From Alloalcanivorax dieselolei B5 (lineage in GTDB: Bacteria; Pseudomonadota; Gammaproteobacteria; Pseudomonadales; Alcanivoracaceae): DNA of 64,000 nucleotides. The translations under genes and the position numbers were made by a program. The notes beneath the pieces were generated by a model, which saw only the letters and a program-made list of their open reading frames with translations, was not told where the DNA came from and ran no database searches. Positions 26,977 to 37,323 of this stretch are shown here, one piece after another. The number at the start of each line of letters is the position of its first letter. The stretch's first letter is position 1. Where the stretch lies: positions 4,855,001 through 4,919,000 of the forward strand of contig NC_018691.1 in assembly GCF_000300005.1 (NCBI RefSeq). The letters are read 5' to 3'.

Positions 26977-27776
26977 CTGTATCCGCGGCAGCACAGCCGG
27001 ACACGTTGTTGTCCTTGTCCGGCATCAGCCTGCGCATTGCTGGCCTGCAGATTCTCAGCGACGTGGACCTCCGGGTGGAGCCCGGCCGGATCGTCAGTCT
27101 GATCGGTCCCAATGGTGCCGGCAAAACCACGGCGTTCAATATTATCTCCGGCTATATGCGTCCCAGTGCCGGTTCAGTGCATTTTCTCGGGCAAGACATT
27201 ACCGGCAAGCAACCCCATGAGATAGCCGAACTGGGTTTGGTTCGCAGTTTCCAGAGGACCAATATCTTCGGTAACTGCACCGTGTTCGAAAACCTGCTTA
27301 CCGCTTTCCACATGCAAGGCCGTAGCGGGCTCTTCGGCGCCATATTCAGGCTGCCCGCCTTCCAGCGGGAGGAGCAGGCGCTGAAGACACGTACACGGGA
27401 GATGCTTGGTTTTCTGGAACTGGAGCATCGCGCTGATGATCTTGCTGCCAATCTGTCCTATGGCGAACAACGTCTGCTCGGCGTCGGCATCGCCCTGGCG
27501 GCCCGCCCCAAACTGCTGTTGCTGGATGAACCCGCCGCGGGGTTGAACCCATCGGAAACCGAAGACTTCAAGCAGATGGTGCGGCGGGTGGCCGACAGCG
27601 GCATCACCATTCTCCTGGTGGAACATGACATGCACATGGTGATGTCGATCTCTGATTACATCATGGTATTGAACCAGGGACACCGCATCGCCGACGGCGG
27701 CCCCGCCGACATTCAAAACGACCCGGAGGTGATTCGGGCTTATCTGGGATCAGGATTGCAACGTGCTAAAGCTTGA
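26973..27776 (+). CDS. Liv-type ABC transporter ATPase (LivG-like)
   Basis: Cytosolic ATPase subunit of 267 aa. Walker A GPNGAGKTT, family-specific ELGLVRSFQRTNIFGNCTV, signature NLSYGEQRLL, and Walker B/D-loop LLLDEPAAGLNPSE appear in order; the C terminus has the H-loop LLVEHDMHMVM. The ATG overlaps the livM stop by 4 nt and is preceded by AAGGAG. A much longer open frame from 26601 lies inside livM and is not used. Confidence 0.94.
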   Translation: MTVSAAAQPDTLLSLSGISLRIAGLQILSDVDLRVEPGRIVSLIGPNGAGKTTAFNIISGYMRPSAGSVHFLGQDITGKQPHEIAELGLVRSFQRTNIFGNCTVFENLLTAFHMQGRSGLFGAIFRLPAFQREEQALKTRTREMLGFLELEHRADDLAANLSYGEQRLLGVGIALAARPKLLLLDEPAAGLNPSETEDFKQMVRRVADSGITILLVEHDMHMVMSISDYIMVLNQGHRIADGGPADIQNDPEVIRAYLGSGLQRAKA

Positions 27777-28467
27777 TGACATTACCGTTCACTATGGCGC
27801 CACCGTGGCGGTGGATAAGGTGTCGCTGGAAGTTAATGCAGGTGAGTTCGTCACCCTCATTGGTTCCAACGGCGCCGGCAAGTCCAGCACGCTCAGGGCC
27901 ATCAGCGGCCTGGAACCCGTGGTCTCCGGCACCATCACTTTTGAAGGAAAGCCCATTACCAACACCAGACCACAGCGCATTATCGAACATGGTATTGCCC
28001 ATTGCCCGGAAGGGCGTCGCGTCTTTTCCCAGTTGAACGTGCGCGAAAACCTGGAGATGGGTGCTTATTGTCGCAGCGACCATGCCGACATCCGCGATGA
28101 TCTGGAGTCCATGCTGGATCGTTTTCCGCGGCTACGGGAACGTATCGAACAACCCGCGGGTACCCTTTCCGGCGGAGAACAGCAAATGCTGGCCATCGCG
28201 CGGGCGCTGATGTCCCGCCCGCGACTGGTCATGTTCGACGAGCCGTCCCTGGGCCTGGCGCCCAACTTCGTTGAGCAGGTTTTCGAATTGACCGCCGAAA
28301 TCCGCGCTGGCGGCACCACCGTGCTGATGGTGGAACAGAACGCCTACGCCGCGCTGGAGCTGTGTGATCGATCCTATCTTCTGGAGACCGGCCGAGTGGT
28401 ACTGCAGGGCACCGCCCGGGAGATGCGGGATAACCCGGATATTCGCAAAGCTTATCTGGGCGGATGA
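27763..28467 (+). CDS. Liv-type ABC transporter ATPase (LivF-like)
   Basis: Second ATPase subunit, 234 aa, from GTG 27763, overlapping livG by 14 nt. It shows Walker A GSNGAGKSS, CPEGRRVFSQLNVRENLEMGAY (a LivF hallmark), signature LSGGEQQML and Walker B MFDEPSLGLAP, then the H-loop MVEQNAYAALE. GTG is chosen because it gives the family N terminus MLKLDDITVHYG. With LivG it powers the importer. Confidence 0.94.
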   Translation: MLKLDDITVHYGATVAVDKVSLEVNAGEFVTLIGSNGAGKSSTLRAISGLEPVVSGTITFEGKPITNTRPQRIIEHGIAHCPEGRRVFSQLNVRENLEMGAYCRSDHADIRDDLESMLDRFPRLRERIEQPAGTLSGGEQQMLAIARALMSRPRLVMFDEPSLGLAPNFVEQVFELTAEIRAGGTTVLMVEQNAYAALELCDRSYLLETGRVVLQGTAREMRDNPDIRKAYLGG

Positions 28468-28535
28468 TACACCGGTGGTCAGCCCGCGCCGCCGGCGGCT
28501 AGACTGAATCGTTCTATCAGTCTGGAGATGACGGT

Positions 28536-29012
28536 ATGCGGCAGGCTCTGTTGATCGTCGATGTGCAACCCTCCTTTTCACCGCCGGCCTGGCTATCCCG
28601 GACCATTGGCCTATTACTTGGCCACATGCCGACGGTAGCGACCGTGGAGTGTCATGACGAAGCCATTACGCCCTTTCAGGCGCAATTGGGTTGGCGACCG
28701 CCGGAACATGAGCGGAGTCTGATCGCGGCCGACCGACAGTTTGTTAAGTACGGCTACCGTCCCACCGACGAGGTACTGGATCATCTCCGCCAACTGTCTC
28801 CGGAAAGGGTTCTGGTGTGCGGCATCCAGACCGAGACCTGCGTACTCGCCGCCGGCTTCGCGCTGTTTGATCTGGGACTGCGCCCGACCCTGGTCACGGA
28901 TTTGACCGTGGGCTCATCACTGGATCCCTCCGGCGCGCTCGGCATTCGGCTTTGGCGGCATCACTTCGGGCACACCACCACATTGGCGGAGGTACTCGCG
29001 ACAAGCACCTGA
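28536..29012 (+). CDS. Isochorismatase-like cysteine hydrolase
   Basis: Cytosolic hydrolase of 158 aa with the isochorismatase-family triad: D9 in LIVDVQ, K71 in VKYGY, and nucleophile C102 in CGIQTETCVLA. The family includes nicotinamidase, N-carbamoylsarcosine amidohydrolase, ureidoacrylate hydrolase and biuret hydrolase, all acting on amide or carbamoyl C-N bonds. It is short for the family (usually 180-230 aa) and lacks part of the N-terminal insertion. It lies 68 nt after livF, on the same strand and likely in the importer transcript, which supports a nitrogen-containing substrate for the cluster. Confidence 0.88.
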   Translation: MRQALLIVDVQPSFSPPAWLSRTIGLLLGHMPTVATVECHDEAITPFQAQLGWRPPEHERSLIAADRQFVKYGYRPTDEVLDHLRQLSPERVLVCGIQTETCVLAAGFALFDLGLRPTLVTDLTVGSSLDPSGALGIRLWRHHFGHTTTLAEVLATST

Positions 29013-29042
29013 AAGCGACCGTGCGGAGAATCCGGGGAAGGA

Positions 29043-30023
29043 TCAGATATCCAGCACCAAATTGGCCGACTGGCTTGAAGAGCAGCAGATGATCATGGTG
29101 CCGCGGCGATCATGCTCTTCCGCCGAACATACCGTGTCCCGATGATCCGGGCGCCCTTCCAGCACTTTCACTTCGCAAGCCCCGCAAAGCCCTTGTTCAC
29201 AGGAGTACATAACGTCGGCGCCGGCATCGCGCAGGGCGTCCAGAATGGTTTGCCCCGGAGCCACTTGCACCTGCGCACCGGAGCGCGCCAAGGTCACCTC
29301 GAACGCATCATTCGACGGGGCCGCCGCGGGGGCGGCCTGGAAGCGCTCCATATGGATGCGGCGCGCCGCGTTCAGCTCCTCTCCCAGTCGCTCCAGATGA
29401 TCGAGCATACCCTGGGGGCCACAACAATAGATCTCGGTTTGCCTGGATACTTCCCTGACTACAGCGGCGAATTGCCCGGCGCTTTCCTCTGCAGAGGCGG
29501 CATAATGCACCGTGACGTCGCTGCGATCGCTCAACGCCTCCAGGAACAGTCCGTGTTTTTCAGAACGGCACCAGTAGTGCAGATGCACGGGCCGACCGCT
29601 GGCACGGACATGCTCGTACATGGAATAGATAGGGGTAATGCCGATCCCCCCCGCCAACAGCAACACCGGCGAGGTGCCCGGTGCCACTTCGAACTGGTTG
29701 CGAGGCGGGCTCAGATCAAACATCTGCCCTACCCGGGCGCTGTCGTGCAACCAGCGAGAGCCGCCCCGGCCGTGCTCTTCCCGCTTTACCGCGATAACGT
29801 AGCGCCGCTGCGAACACAGCGGTGTTATCAGTGAGTATTGCCGTAGCCCCCCACCCGGCAAGCCAATATCCACATGCGCACCGGCGGACACCGGCGGAAA
29901 AGCCGCTGGTGTAATCGCCTCGAATTCATAGAAGATGATCTCTTCAGCACCGTAGCGAATGGTATCCAAACGAACCGACAAGGTCCCAGTATCTTGAGAA
30001 ACACGGGTATCAGACCGTGCCAT
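29043..30023 (-). CDS. Flavin/[2Fe-2S] oxygenase reductase (VanB-like)
   Basis: Electron-transfer partner of a Rieske oxygenase, 326 aa, passing electrons from NAD(P)H through FMN to a plant-type [2Fe-2S] centre. The N-terminal FMN domain has RQYSLI (around residue 60), the NAD domain LLLAGGIGITPIYSM, and the C-terminal ferredoxin domain cysteines C275, C280, C283 and C313 (C-x4-C-x2-C-x29-C). This order marks the phthalate-dioxygenase-reductase/VanB class. The start overlaps the Rieske gene by 14 nt, with GGGAG upstream, so the two proteins are made together. Confidence 0.93.
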   Translation of the reverse strand: MARSDTRVSQDTGTLSVRLDTIRYGAEEIIFYEFEAITPAAFPPVSAGAHVDIGLPGGGLRQYSLITPLCSQRRYVIAVKREEHGRGGSRWLHDSARVGQMFDLSPPRNQFEVAPGTSPVLLLAGGIGITPIYSMYEHVRASGRPVHLHYWCRSEKHGLFLEALSDRSDVTVHYAASAEESAGQFAAVVREVSRQTEIYCCGPQGMLDHLERLGEELNAARRIHMERFQAAPAAAPSNDAFEVTLARSGAQVQVAPGQTILDALRDAGADVMYSCEQGLCGACEVKVLEGRPDHRDTVCSAEEHDRRGTMIICCSSSQSANLVLDI

Positions 30024-31050
30024 ACTGGACTCCCATCTTCTGCAGCCAGGAACGATACTTCATGCCGAGCAGGTCGGTACGGTGGTGGAGTTCCTGACGC
30101 AGATCGGTGGGGATGCGCTCCGGACGCTGCGTGTCGACAATGTCGCTGTCCTGCGCGTAAACCAGATCCTGGCGTTGACGCACTTCATCATCCGTCGGCA
30201 TGGGGTTGAAGTTCATGGCGCAGCAAATCCGGACGATGCTTTCTGTCTCGCTCACCTGTTGAGCGGTCAGATAAGTGCAGAAGCGATCATTGGGGTTCCC
30301 TTCATGGGCACGGTCCGGATCCGTGATCAGGACGCGCTTTTTAAAATAAGCCACCAATGGACGCAAACATTTGTAGGCGTAGAAAGCGGTTACCGGCACA
30401 TTACGCGGATCCCCATAAGGCTGGGTCACTTGCACTTCGGAAGAGGCCAGAGCACCGTTTTCCTCCCAGACGTCGTAAGCCCCGATCGGATCCGGATCAT
30501 CCATCAGACCATTCACGCCCGCGTGCACGAAGGGAAAATGGGTGGGGTCAATAAAGTTTTCCACCGCCCTGTAGCCGGATTTGAAGCGATAGGGTCCACA
30601 CACCACCTTCTTGTAGCTGTCATCATTCCACTCGGGGAAATCCGGAATATCGTGCTCCGGCTCCCCCAGGCTGGTCCAAATGAAGCCGTAGGCTTCCTGG
30701 ACGTGATGACTGATGGCCTTGGCCTTTTTCATCGGTGTTTCCCCCGGGGAAGCAGGGATCAACCGGCACTGTGCCGTGCCATCGTAGTTCCAGCCATGAT
30801 AGGGACACACGACCCGGTCACTGGCGATAAACCCTTTGGAAAGTCGCGCCCCCCGGTGGATGCACAGATCTTCCCAGACATGGGCCTGACCACCGGAATC
30901 ACGCCAGATCACCAGATCCCGCTCGAACAGGGTGGAGGGTATCAGTTTGCCTTCCGTTACTTCGTCGGAAGCGGCCACCACGTGCCAATCATTCAACAAC
31001 GCGGGCTCCAGGGTAAAGTCCTGCTGGTTGAGCTGTTCTCTGCAGTTCAT
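30010..31050 (-). CDS. Rieske non-heme iron oxygenase, oxygenase component
   Basis: Terminal oxygenase of 346 aa. The Rieske [2Fe-2S] site is C63-x-H65-x16-C82-x2-H85, and the mononuclear iron site is D168/H171/H176 in ENFIDPTHFPFVHAG. Single-subunit oxygenases of this size, paired with a VanB-type reductase, do O- or N-demethylation or monohydroxylation rather than ring cis-dihydroxylation with a beta subunit. It is not a close VanA match by eye, so vanillate is not claimed. With an amidohydrolase, a carbamoyl-type hydrolase and an importer in the same cluster, oxidative N-dealkylation or hydroxylation of a nitrogen-containing compound is a working idea only. Confidence 0.92.
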   Translation of the reverse strand: MNCREQLNQQDFTLEPALLNDWHVVAASDEVTEGKLIPSTLFERDLVIWRDSGGQAHVWEDLCIHRGARLSKGFIASDRVVCPYHGWNYDGTAQCRLIPASPGETPMKKAKAISHHVQEAYGFIWTSLGEPEHDIPDFPEWNDDSYKKVVCGPYRFKSGYRAVENFIDPTHFPFVHAGVNGLMDDPDPIGAYDVWEENGALASSEVQVTQPYGDPRNVPVTAFYAYKCLRPLVAYFKKRVLITDPDRAHEGNPNDRFCTYLTAQQVSETESIVRICCAMNFNPMPTDDEVRQRQDLVYAQDSDIVDTQRPERIPTDLRQELHHRTDLLGMKYRSWLQKMGVQYGTV

Positions 31051-31100
31051 CGGTATCTTCCTCGATTACAGCGGCCGGAATAGTACCTTTGAAAAGCAAG

Positions 31101-31110
31101 TTGTATGCCA
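31101..31110. promoter_or_regulatory. Operator-like site 4 (variant)
   Basis: TTGTATGCCA differs from TGGTATGCCA at one base. On the minus strand it reads TGGCATACAA, 51 bp upstream of the Rieske ATG, where a repressor or activator could act. Confidence 0.4.
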
Positions 31111-31267
31111 TCCTTTTGCCAGTCATCTCTGACCTTGCCAGACTTCTCCCGCATTAATCTAAGTCGATGATTTTCTTGGTTATATTAGATGGATATCGAA
31201 CTCGTATGGCGGCCATGAAAGTGCGAGCCCGGAGACCAGGTGTGCCACGGGGCAAGGCATTTTTATG

Positions 31268-31277
31268 TGGTATGCCT
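31268..31277. promoter_or_regulatory. Operator-like site 5
   Basis: TGGTATGCCT preceded by ATG; the left half and flank are identical to sites 1 and 3, and the last base of the right half differs. About 80 bp upstream of the predicted MarR promoter. Confidence 0.5.
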
Positions 31278-31349
31278 CTCAATTGAGCATGACAGGACGA
31301 TCGTTATCCGCCCCTTCTGACCTTTCTCCCGTCACTCGGTGAACCCTGG

Positions 31350-31379
31350 TTGACAAGCCGAAGGGCGCTGGTCTTTACT
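31350..31379 (+). promoter_or_regulatory. Predicted promoter of the MarR-type gene
   Basis: TTGACA (31350-31355), an 18-nt spacer and TTTACT (31374-31379), 37 nt before the start codon. The -35 is perfect; the -10 matches four of six positions. Confidence 0.45.
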
Positions 31380-31416
31380 TCTTCTTATTCTCACCAGATA
31401 TTTCTCCACATTTTTT

Positions 31417-31947
31417 ATGGGCAATTCCTCTAAGACATCCAGGAAAGCGGCCGCCACTCAAGTGGCCACCGCGATCGAACGTTCCGCCCTGCTTGGCCGT
31501 CCGGGTTTCCTGATTCGCCGTTTGCACCAGATCCACTGCGGGCTGTTCCTGGACGAAACCCGGGAGCACAACATCACCCCGGTTCAATACAGCCTGATGA
31601 CCACGTTAAGCACTCATGGAGAGATGGATCAGAATAGCTTGGCCCACGAAATCGGCCTGGAGCGCACCAGTGTGGCGGAGGTGATTCCCCGTTTGGAAGC
31701 CCGAGGCTTGCTTAAACGCCGACAGAGCGACGAAGACCGCCGCTTCAAGCTGGTAAAGCTAAGCCGTAAAGGGGTTTATTTGCTGAAGAAGATGGAGGCC
31801 GCCGTACAACGGGCCCACGATCGTACTATCGAGGCGATCCCGAAAGATCAGCGTGATGTCTTCATGTTGCAGTTGATCAGACTGGTGGAAGCCAACAACG
31901 AAAATGGCAGCGCGCCCTTCCGATTGAACAAGGACGGCGACGGATAA
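31417..31947 (+). CDS. MarR-family transcriptional regulator
   Basis: Winged-helix regulator of 176 aa. A basic, Ala-rich N-terminal tail of about 28 residues precedes the MarR fold: ITPVQYSLMTTLSTHGEMDQ, recognition region LAHEIGLERTSVAEVIPRLEARGLL, and wing KRRQSDEDRRFKLVKLS. The ribosome-binding site is poor, so ATG 31417 is not certain. It is divergent from the Rieske unit and borders the palindrome-bearing regions, making it the best candidate regulator of the cluster. MarR sites are commonly 16-20 bp dyads, compatible with the ATGTGGYATRCCA sites. Confidence 0.9.
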   Translation: MGNSSKTSRKAAATQVATAIERSALLGRPGFLIRRLHQIHCGLFLDETREHNITPVQYSLMTTLSTHGEMDQNSLAHEIGLERTSVAEVIPRLEARGLLKRRQSDEDRRFKLVKLSRKGVYLLKKMEAAVQRAHDRTIEAIPKDQRDVFMLQLIRLVEANNENGSAPFRLNKDGDG

Positions 31948-31975
31948 CCGCGCCTTCGATACGGTATGCTACGAA

Positions 31976-32054
31976 GCCGCTGTAGGAGCTTGCCCTGCAA
32001 GCGAATTCCTGAAACGAGGCCCAATTCGCTTGCAGGGCAAGCTCCTACAGCGGC
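31976..32054. repeat. REP-type inverted repeat, 32-bp arms, downstream of glmS
   Basis: Arms at 31976-32007 and 32023-32054 are perfectly complementary over 32 bp around a 15-nt loop. The core TGTAGGAGCTTGCCCTGCAA resembles Pseudomonas REP sequences. It lies between the convergent MarR and glmS stops. The same core and the same flank CGGCCTTGTAGC occur in the element at 49775-49847. Confidence 0.85.
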
Positions 32055-32085
32055 CTTGTAGCTACCTCCGAATCCCGCTTCCGAC

Positions 32086-33915
32086 TTACTCCACCGTCAC
32101 CGATTTCGCCAGATTGCGAGGCTGGTCCACATCGGTACCACGCAGTACCGCCACATGATAGCTGAGCAGTTGTAACGGCACGGTATAGACGATGGGAGCA
32201 ATGATTTCCGGCACCGCCGGTAGATTCAGCACATGAATCCCCTCACCGTCCTTCACATGGGCGTTCTTGTCGGCGAACAGGTACAGCTCACCGCCGCGGG
32301 CGCGCACTTCCTGCAAGTTGGATTTCAGTTTCTCCAACAGTTCGTCGTTGGGCGCCACCGCCACCACCGGCATGTCTTTGTCCACCAACGCCAGAGGACC
32401 ATGCTTCAGCTCACCGGCCGGGTAGGCTTCGGCATGGATGTAGGAAATCTCCTTTAGTTTGAGTGCCCCTTCCATGGCCACGGGGAACTGGACACCGCGT
32501 CCCAGAAACAGGGTGTGATGTTTTTCCACGAAGGCCCGGGAGAGCTGCTCGATCGGCTTGTCCAGAGAGGTGGCTTGTTCGATCAGGTTCGGCAATTGGC
32601 GCAGTTCGTTGAGAATACTCTCGATCTTCTCGTCCGCCATGCCTTTACGCCGGCCCAGTGCCATTACCAGCATCAACAAGGCGGTCAGCTGGGTGGTGAA
32701 CGCCTTGGTGGAAGCCACACCGATTTCCGGACCGGCCTTGGTCAGGAACACCAATTCGGATTCGCGCACCAGAGAAGAGCCGTCCACGTTACAGATCGCC
32801 AGACGACCCACATAGTTGCTGGAGTCGGTATCACGCAAAGCCGCCAGGGTATCGGCGGTTTCCCCACTCTGGGAGATGGTGACGAACAGCGTGCCTTCCG
32901 GCACCACGTGCTGGCGATAACGGAATTCACTGGCCACTTCCACCTGGCAGGGGATGCCGGCGAGCGCTTCCAGCCAGTAACGAGCTACCATGCCGGCATG
33001 GTAGCTGGTACCGCAGGCAACGATCTGCACGGTACGCACCTGATCGAAAATCGCCGTCGCCCGCTCTCCAAAAGCGTCGCTCACGCTTTGCGGCGAGTCG
33101 ATGCGGTCTTCCAGGGTGCGCTGGATGGCGGCCGGCTGCTCGAAGATTTCCTTCTGCATGTAATGGCGGTACTCGCCTTTTTCCGCATCCTCATGGGCGC
33201 CGTCCAGCTCATGCACTTCGCGGTTCACTTCATTGCCGTCCGCGTCGAAGATACGCACACCTTCGAGCGTCACGTCCACCATGTCCCCTTCACCCAGGAA
33301 TACGAAGCGGTTGGTCACCGGCAACAGCGCCAGTTGATCGGATGCCACGTAGTTTTCATCGATACCCAAACCCACCACTAACGGAGAGCCGGAGCGGACC
33401 GCCACCAGACGATGGGGCTCCCGCGCATGGATCACGCCCAGGGCATAGGCGCCGCGCAGCCGTTTGACCACGCTCTGCAAGGCGCGGAACAGATCACCGG
33501 TTTCCGCCATGGCGCGATGGACCAGATGCACCACCACCTCGGTGTCGGTCTCGGAAGCAAACTGATAGCCTTCGCTTTCCAGTTCCTCGCGCAATTCCTG
33601 GAAGTTCTCGATGATGCCGTTATGTACCAGAGCCAGTTCCTCACCGGACAGGTGCGGGTGGGCATTTTTTTCCGATGGGCGACCATGAGTAGCCCAACGG
33701 GTGTGTGCGATACCGGTGAAGCCGGTGGCACCGGTTTCACGGACCGCCTGTTCCAAGCCGGCCACTTTTCCCTGGCGGCGCACGCGCTGCAGGCCCTGAT
33801 CATTGATCAAGGCCACACCGGCACTGTCGTAACCCCGGTATTCCAGGCGTTTCAGGCCGGTGATCAAAATATTGCTGACGTTGCGCTGAGCCACAGCCCC
33901 GACGATTCCGCACAT
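32086..33915 (-). CDS. glmS: Glutamine-fructose-6-phosphate aminotransferase
   Basis: Makes glucosamine-6-phosphate from fructose-6-phosphate and glutamine, the entry step to cell-wall and LPS aminosugars. 609 aa, full length. The N-terminal glutaminase begins [11 protein letters not shown] with nucleophile C2 after Met removal; two SIS domains follow ([14 protein letters not shown], then [21 protein letters not shown]), and the C terminus ends [13 protein letters not shown], the conserved TnsD-binding end used by Tn7. It begins 19 nt after glmU and is probably co-transcribed with it. Confidence 0.98.
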   Translation of the reverse strand: MCGIVGAVAQRNVSNILITGLKRLEYRGYDSAGVALINDQGLQRVRRQGKVAGLEQAVRETGATGFTGIAHTRWATHGRPSEKNAHPHLSGEELALVHNGIIENFQELREELESEGYQFASETDTEVVVHLVHRAMAETGDLFRALQSVVKRLRGAYALGVIHAREPHRLVAVRSGSPLVVGLGIDENYVASDQLALLPVTNRFVFLGEGDMVDVTLEGVRIFDADGNEVNREVHELDGAHEDAEKGEYRHYMQKEIFEQPAAIQRTLEDRIDSPQSVSDAFGERATAIFDQVRTVQIVACGTSYHAGMVARYWLEALAGIPCQVEVASEFRYRQHVVPEGTLFVTISQSGETADTLAALRDTDSSNYVGRLAICNVDGSSLVRESELVFLTKAGPEIGVASTKAFTTQLTALLMLVMALGRRKGMADEKIESILNELRQLPNLIEQATSLDKPIEQLSRAFVEKHHTLFLGRGVQFPVAMEGALKLKEISYIHAEAYPAGELKHGPLALVDKDMPVVAVAPNDELLEKLKSNLQEVRARGGELYLFADKNAHVKDGEGIHVLNLPAVPEIIAPIVYTVPLQLLSYHVAVLRGTDVDQPRNLAKSVTVE

Positions 33916-33934
33916 AACGGTCTTTCTCCTTGCT

Positions 33935-35302
33935 TCACTGATCCTGTTTTTTTACAGGACGCTGCCAATCCATAATGTTGCGCTGTTTACCACGCGCCAC
34001 TGCCAGAGCGTTGTCTTCCACATCCCGGGTAATGGTGCTGCCCGCGCCGATGGTGGCATTCTCACCAATGGTGACCGGTGCGACCAGTGAAGAATTGGAA
34101 CCGATGAAAGCGCCATCCTTCATGATCGTTTGGTATTTGTTAACGCCATCATAATTACAGGTGATGGTACCCGCGCCGACATTCACACCCTTGCCGATCC
34201 GGCTGTCGCCGATGTAGGTCAGGTGATTTACCTTCGACCCCTCGCCGATGGTCGCTTTCTTGGTCTCCACGAAATTGCCGACCTTCGCTTTGGCCGCCAG
34301 CTCCGTGCCTGGACGCAGACGGGCAAACGGCCCCACCTGGCAATGCTCGCCCACACGGGCACCGTCGATGACAGAGTTGGCGTCAACCACGGTGTGAGCG
34401 CCGAGATAGGCATCCCGAATCAAGCAATTGGGGCCGATACGCACGCCGGACTCGATGGTAACCTTGCCCTCCAGGACCACGTTGACGTCCATCATTACGT
34501 CACCGGCGACCTGCACATCGCCACGCACATCAAGACGGGCCGGATCCATCAGCGTGACGCCGGCGCGCATCAACGCTTCGGCCTGATTCCGTTGATAGAG
34601 CCGTTCCAGCCGTGCCAGTTGCACGCGATCATTGACGCCGTCCACTTCCCACGGAAAAGCGGGATGGGCGGCTTCCACCGTCATTCCCTTTTCCACCGCC
34701 ATGGCGATCAGGTCGGTCAGGTAATACTCGCCCTGGGCGTTGTTGTTGGACAGCGCCGGCAGACTTTCCGCCAGAAACCCACGGGTACAGGCGAGGATAC
34801 CGGTGTTGATCTCCGGGATGCGTTTTTCGTCTTCGCTGGCGTCTTTTTGCTCAACAATGCGCTGCACCTTACCGTCCTCACCACGAACAACACGCCCGTA
34901 GCCGGAAGGGTCATCCATGGTCAGAGTCATCAGTGCCAGGGTCTGCTCATTCACCCGGGCCACGAACTCCCGCAGGGTTTCCGGCCGGATCAGCGGAACG
35001 TCGCCGTAAAGGACCAGCACCACATCCTCTTCCAGATAAGGCAGTGCCTGGGCCACCGCGTGGCCGGTGCCGAGCTGTTCGGCCTGTTCCGCCCAGCGCA
35101 GGTTGCTCCCCCGCACCGCTTCGCGCACCTTCTCGCCACCGTGGCCATACACCACCACGGTATTCAGCGGGTCAAGCGCCGCCGCCGCGTCGATAACATG
35201 CTGCACCATCGGCCGCCCGGCAATGCCGTGAAGCACTTTGGGGAGGGCGGACTTCATGCGGGTTCCTTTACCCGCGGCAAGGATCACTACCGCTAGGTTC
35301 AT
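33935..35302 (-). CDS. glmU: Bifunctional GlcNAc-1-P uridyltransferase / GlcN-1-P acetyltransferase
   Basis: Makes UDP-N-acetylglucosamine in two steps. 455 aa. The uridyltransferase domain begins [21 protein letters not shown] with the nucleotide loop; the second half is a left-handed beta-helix of hexapeptide repeats (for example [20 protein letters not shown]) ending near RGKQRNI. ATG 35302 matches the family start, and the 6-residue extension to 35320 is dropped. It follows the atp operon but is separated from atpC by a strong terminator. Confidence 0.98.
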   Translation of the reverse strand: MNLAVVILAAGKGTRMKSALPKVLHGIAGRPMVQHVIDAAAALDPLNTVVVYGHGGEKVREAVRGSNLRWAEQAEQLGTGHAVAQALPYLEEDVVLVLYGDVPLIRPETLREFVARVNEQTLALMTLTMDDPSGYGRVVRGEDGKVQRIVEQKDASEDEKRIPEINTGILACTRGFLAESLPALSNNNAQGEYYLTDLIAMAVEKGMTVEAAHPAFPWEVDGVNDRVQLARLERLYQRNQAEALMRAGVTLMDPARLDVRGDVQVAGDVMMDVNVVLEGKVTIESGVRIGPNCLIRDAYLGAHTVVDANSVIDGARVGEHCQVGPFARLRPGTELAAKAKVGNFVETKKATIGEGSKVNHLTYIGDSRIGKGVNVGAGTITCNYDGVNKYQTIMKDGAFIGSNSSLVAPVTIGENATIGAGSTITRDVEDNALAVARGKQRNIMDWQRPVKKQDQ

Positions 35303-35366
35303 GTCTGTTCCGGGCTCCATAACGGGGTCGAAAGGGTGTTTATCCTATCCCTCGACCATTGCAAAT

Positions 35367-35392
35367 AAAAAAAGGGCGGCACAAGGCCACCC
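35367..35392 (-). terminator. Intrinsic terminator of the atp operon
   Basis: On the minus strand GGGTGGC-loop-GCCGCCC (one G-U pair) is followed by seven T (complement of 35373-35367). It lies 40 nt beyond the atpC stop and 65 nt before glmU. An A/T run on both sides makes it potentially bidirectional. Confidence 0.85.
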
Positions 35393-35431
35393 TTTTTTAC
35401 ATCTCTTTGAAAATGGTGCCAACACAGAGCG

Positions 35432-35857
35432 TTAGCGCTTCGCCATTTTCTTGATCTGCTCAATGGTCCGCAGGCGGGCGGAGGCCTCCGCCAGAACAGC
35501 GGCGGCACGCGTGTAATCCATATCCGAGCTCTTGCCTTCCAGCGCTTCCTTGGCTCGTTGTCTGGCTTGTTCCGCCTGGGCACCGTCCATATCCTGGGCG
35601 CGCTCGGCGGTGTCGGCCAGCACCGTCACCAGTTTCGGCTGGACTTCCAGGAAGCCACCGGATACGTAAAACACTTCTTCTTCACCGTTCTGCAGCTTCA
35701 CTCGTACCGGACCTGGCTTGAGGCGGGTCAGCAACGGTGCGTGGCCGGGCAGAACACCCAGATCACCTTCGACACCAGCCGCTACCACCATCTCCACCAG
35801 ACCGGAGAAGAGTTGCTTTTCGGCACTCACAATATCGCAATGCACGGTCATCGCCAT
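35432..35857 (-). CDS. atpC: ATP synthase epsilon subunit
   Basis: F1 central-stalk subunit, 141 aa. The N-terminal beta-sandwich has [19 protein letters not shown] and [16 protein letters not shown]; the C terminus is a two-helix hairpin ([20 protein letters not shown]) that can inhibit ATP hydrolysis. It is last in the atp operon, 21 nt after atpD, before the terminator. Confidence 0.97.
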   Translation of the reverse strand: MAMTVHCDIVSAEKQLFSGLVEMVVAAGVEGDLGVLPGHAPLLTRLKPGPVRVKLQNGEEEVFYVSGGFLEVQPKLVTVLADTAERAQDMDGAQAEQARQRAKEALEGKSSDMDYTRAAAVLAEASARLRTIEQIKKMAKR

Positions 35858-35878
35858 TTCGGTTCCTCCCCGTGCAGG

Positions 35879-37276
<1,398 letters not shown>

Positions 37277-37323
37277 TTAAACTTGCGTTTTTCGCCGCGT
37301 TTACCGGTATTGTCGCCAACCCG

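Larger units (their letters stand above)
31051..31416. promoter_or_regulatory. AT-rich divergent region between Rieske and MarR genes
   Basis: No gene is evident in these 366 bp. It contains two sites related to the 23.4-23.7 kb palindromes: TTGTATGCCA (31101-31110) 51 bp upstream of the Rieske start, and ATGTGGTATGCC (31265-31276). A MarR-side promoter is present at 31350-31379. Confidence 0.6.

Noticed and set aside
30010-31050. Calling the Rieske oxygenase VanA (vanillate demethylase)
   Set aside because: Iron sites and partner reductase fit the broad class, but sequence between them does not resemble VanA and the neighbours are not vanillate genes.
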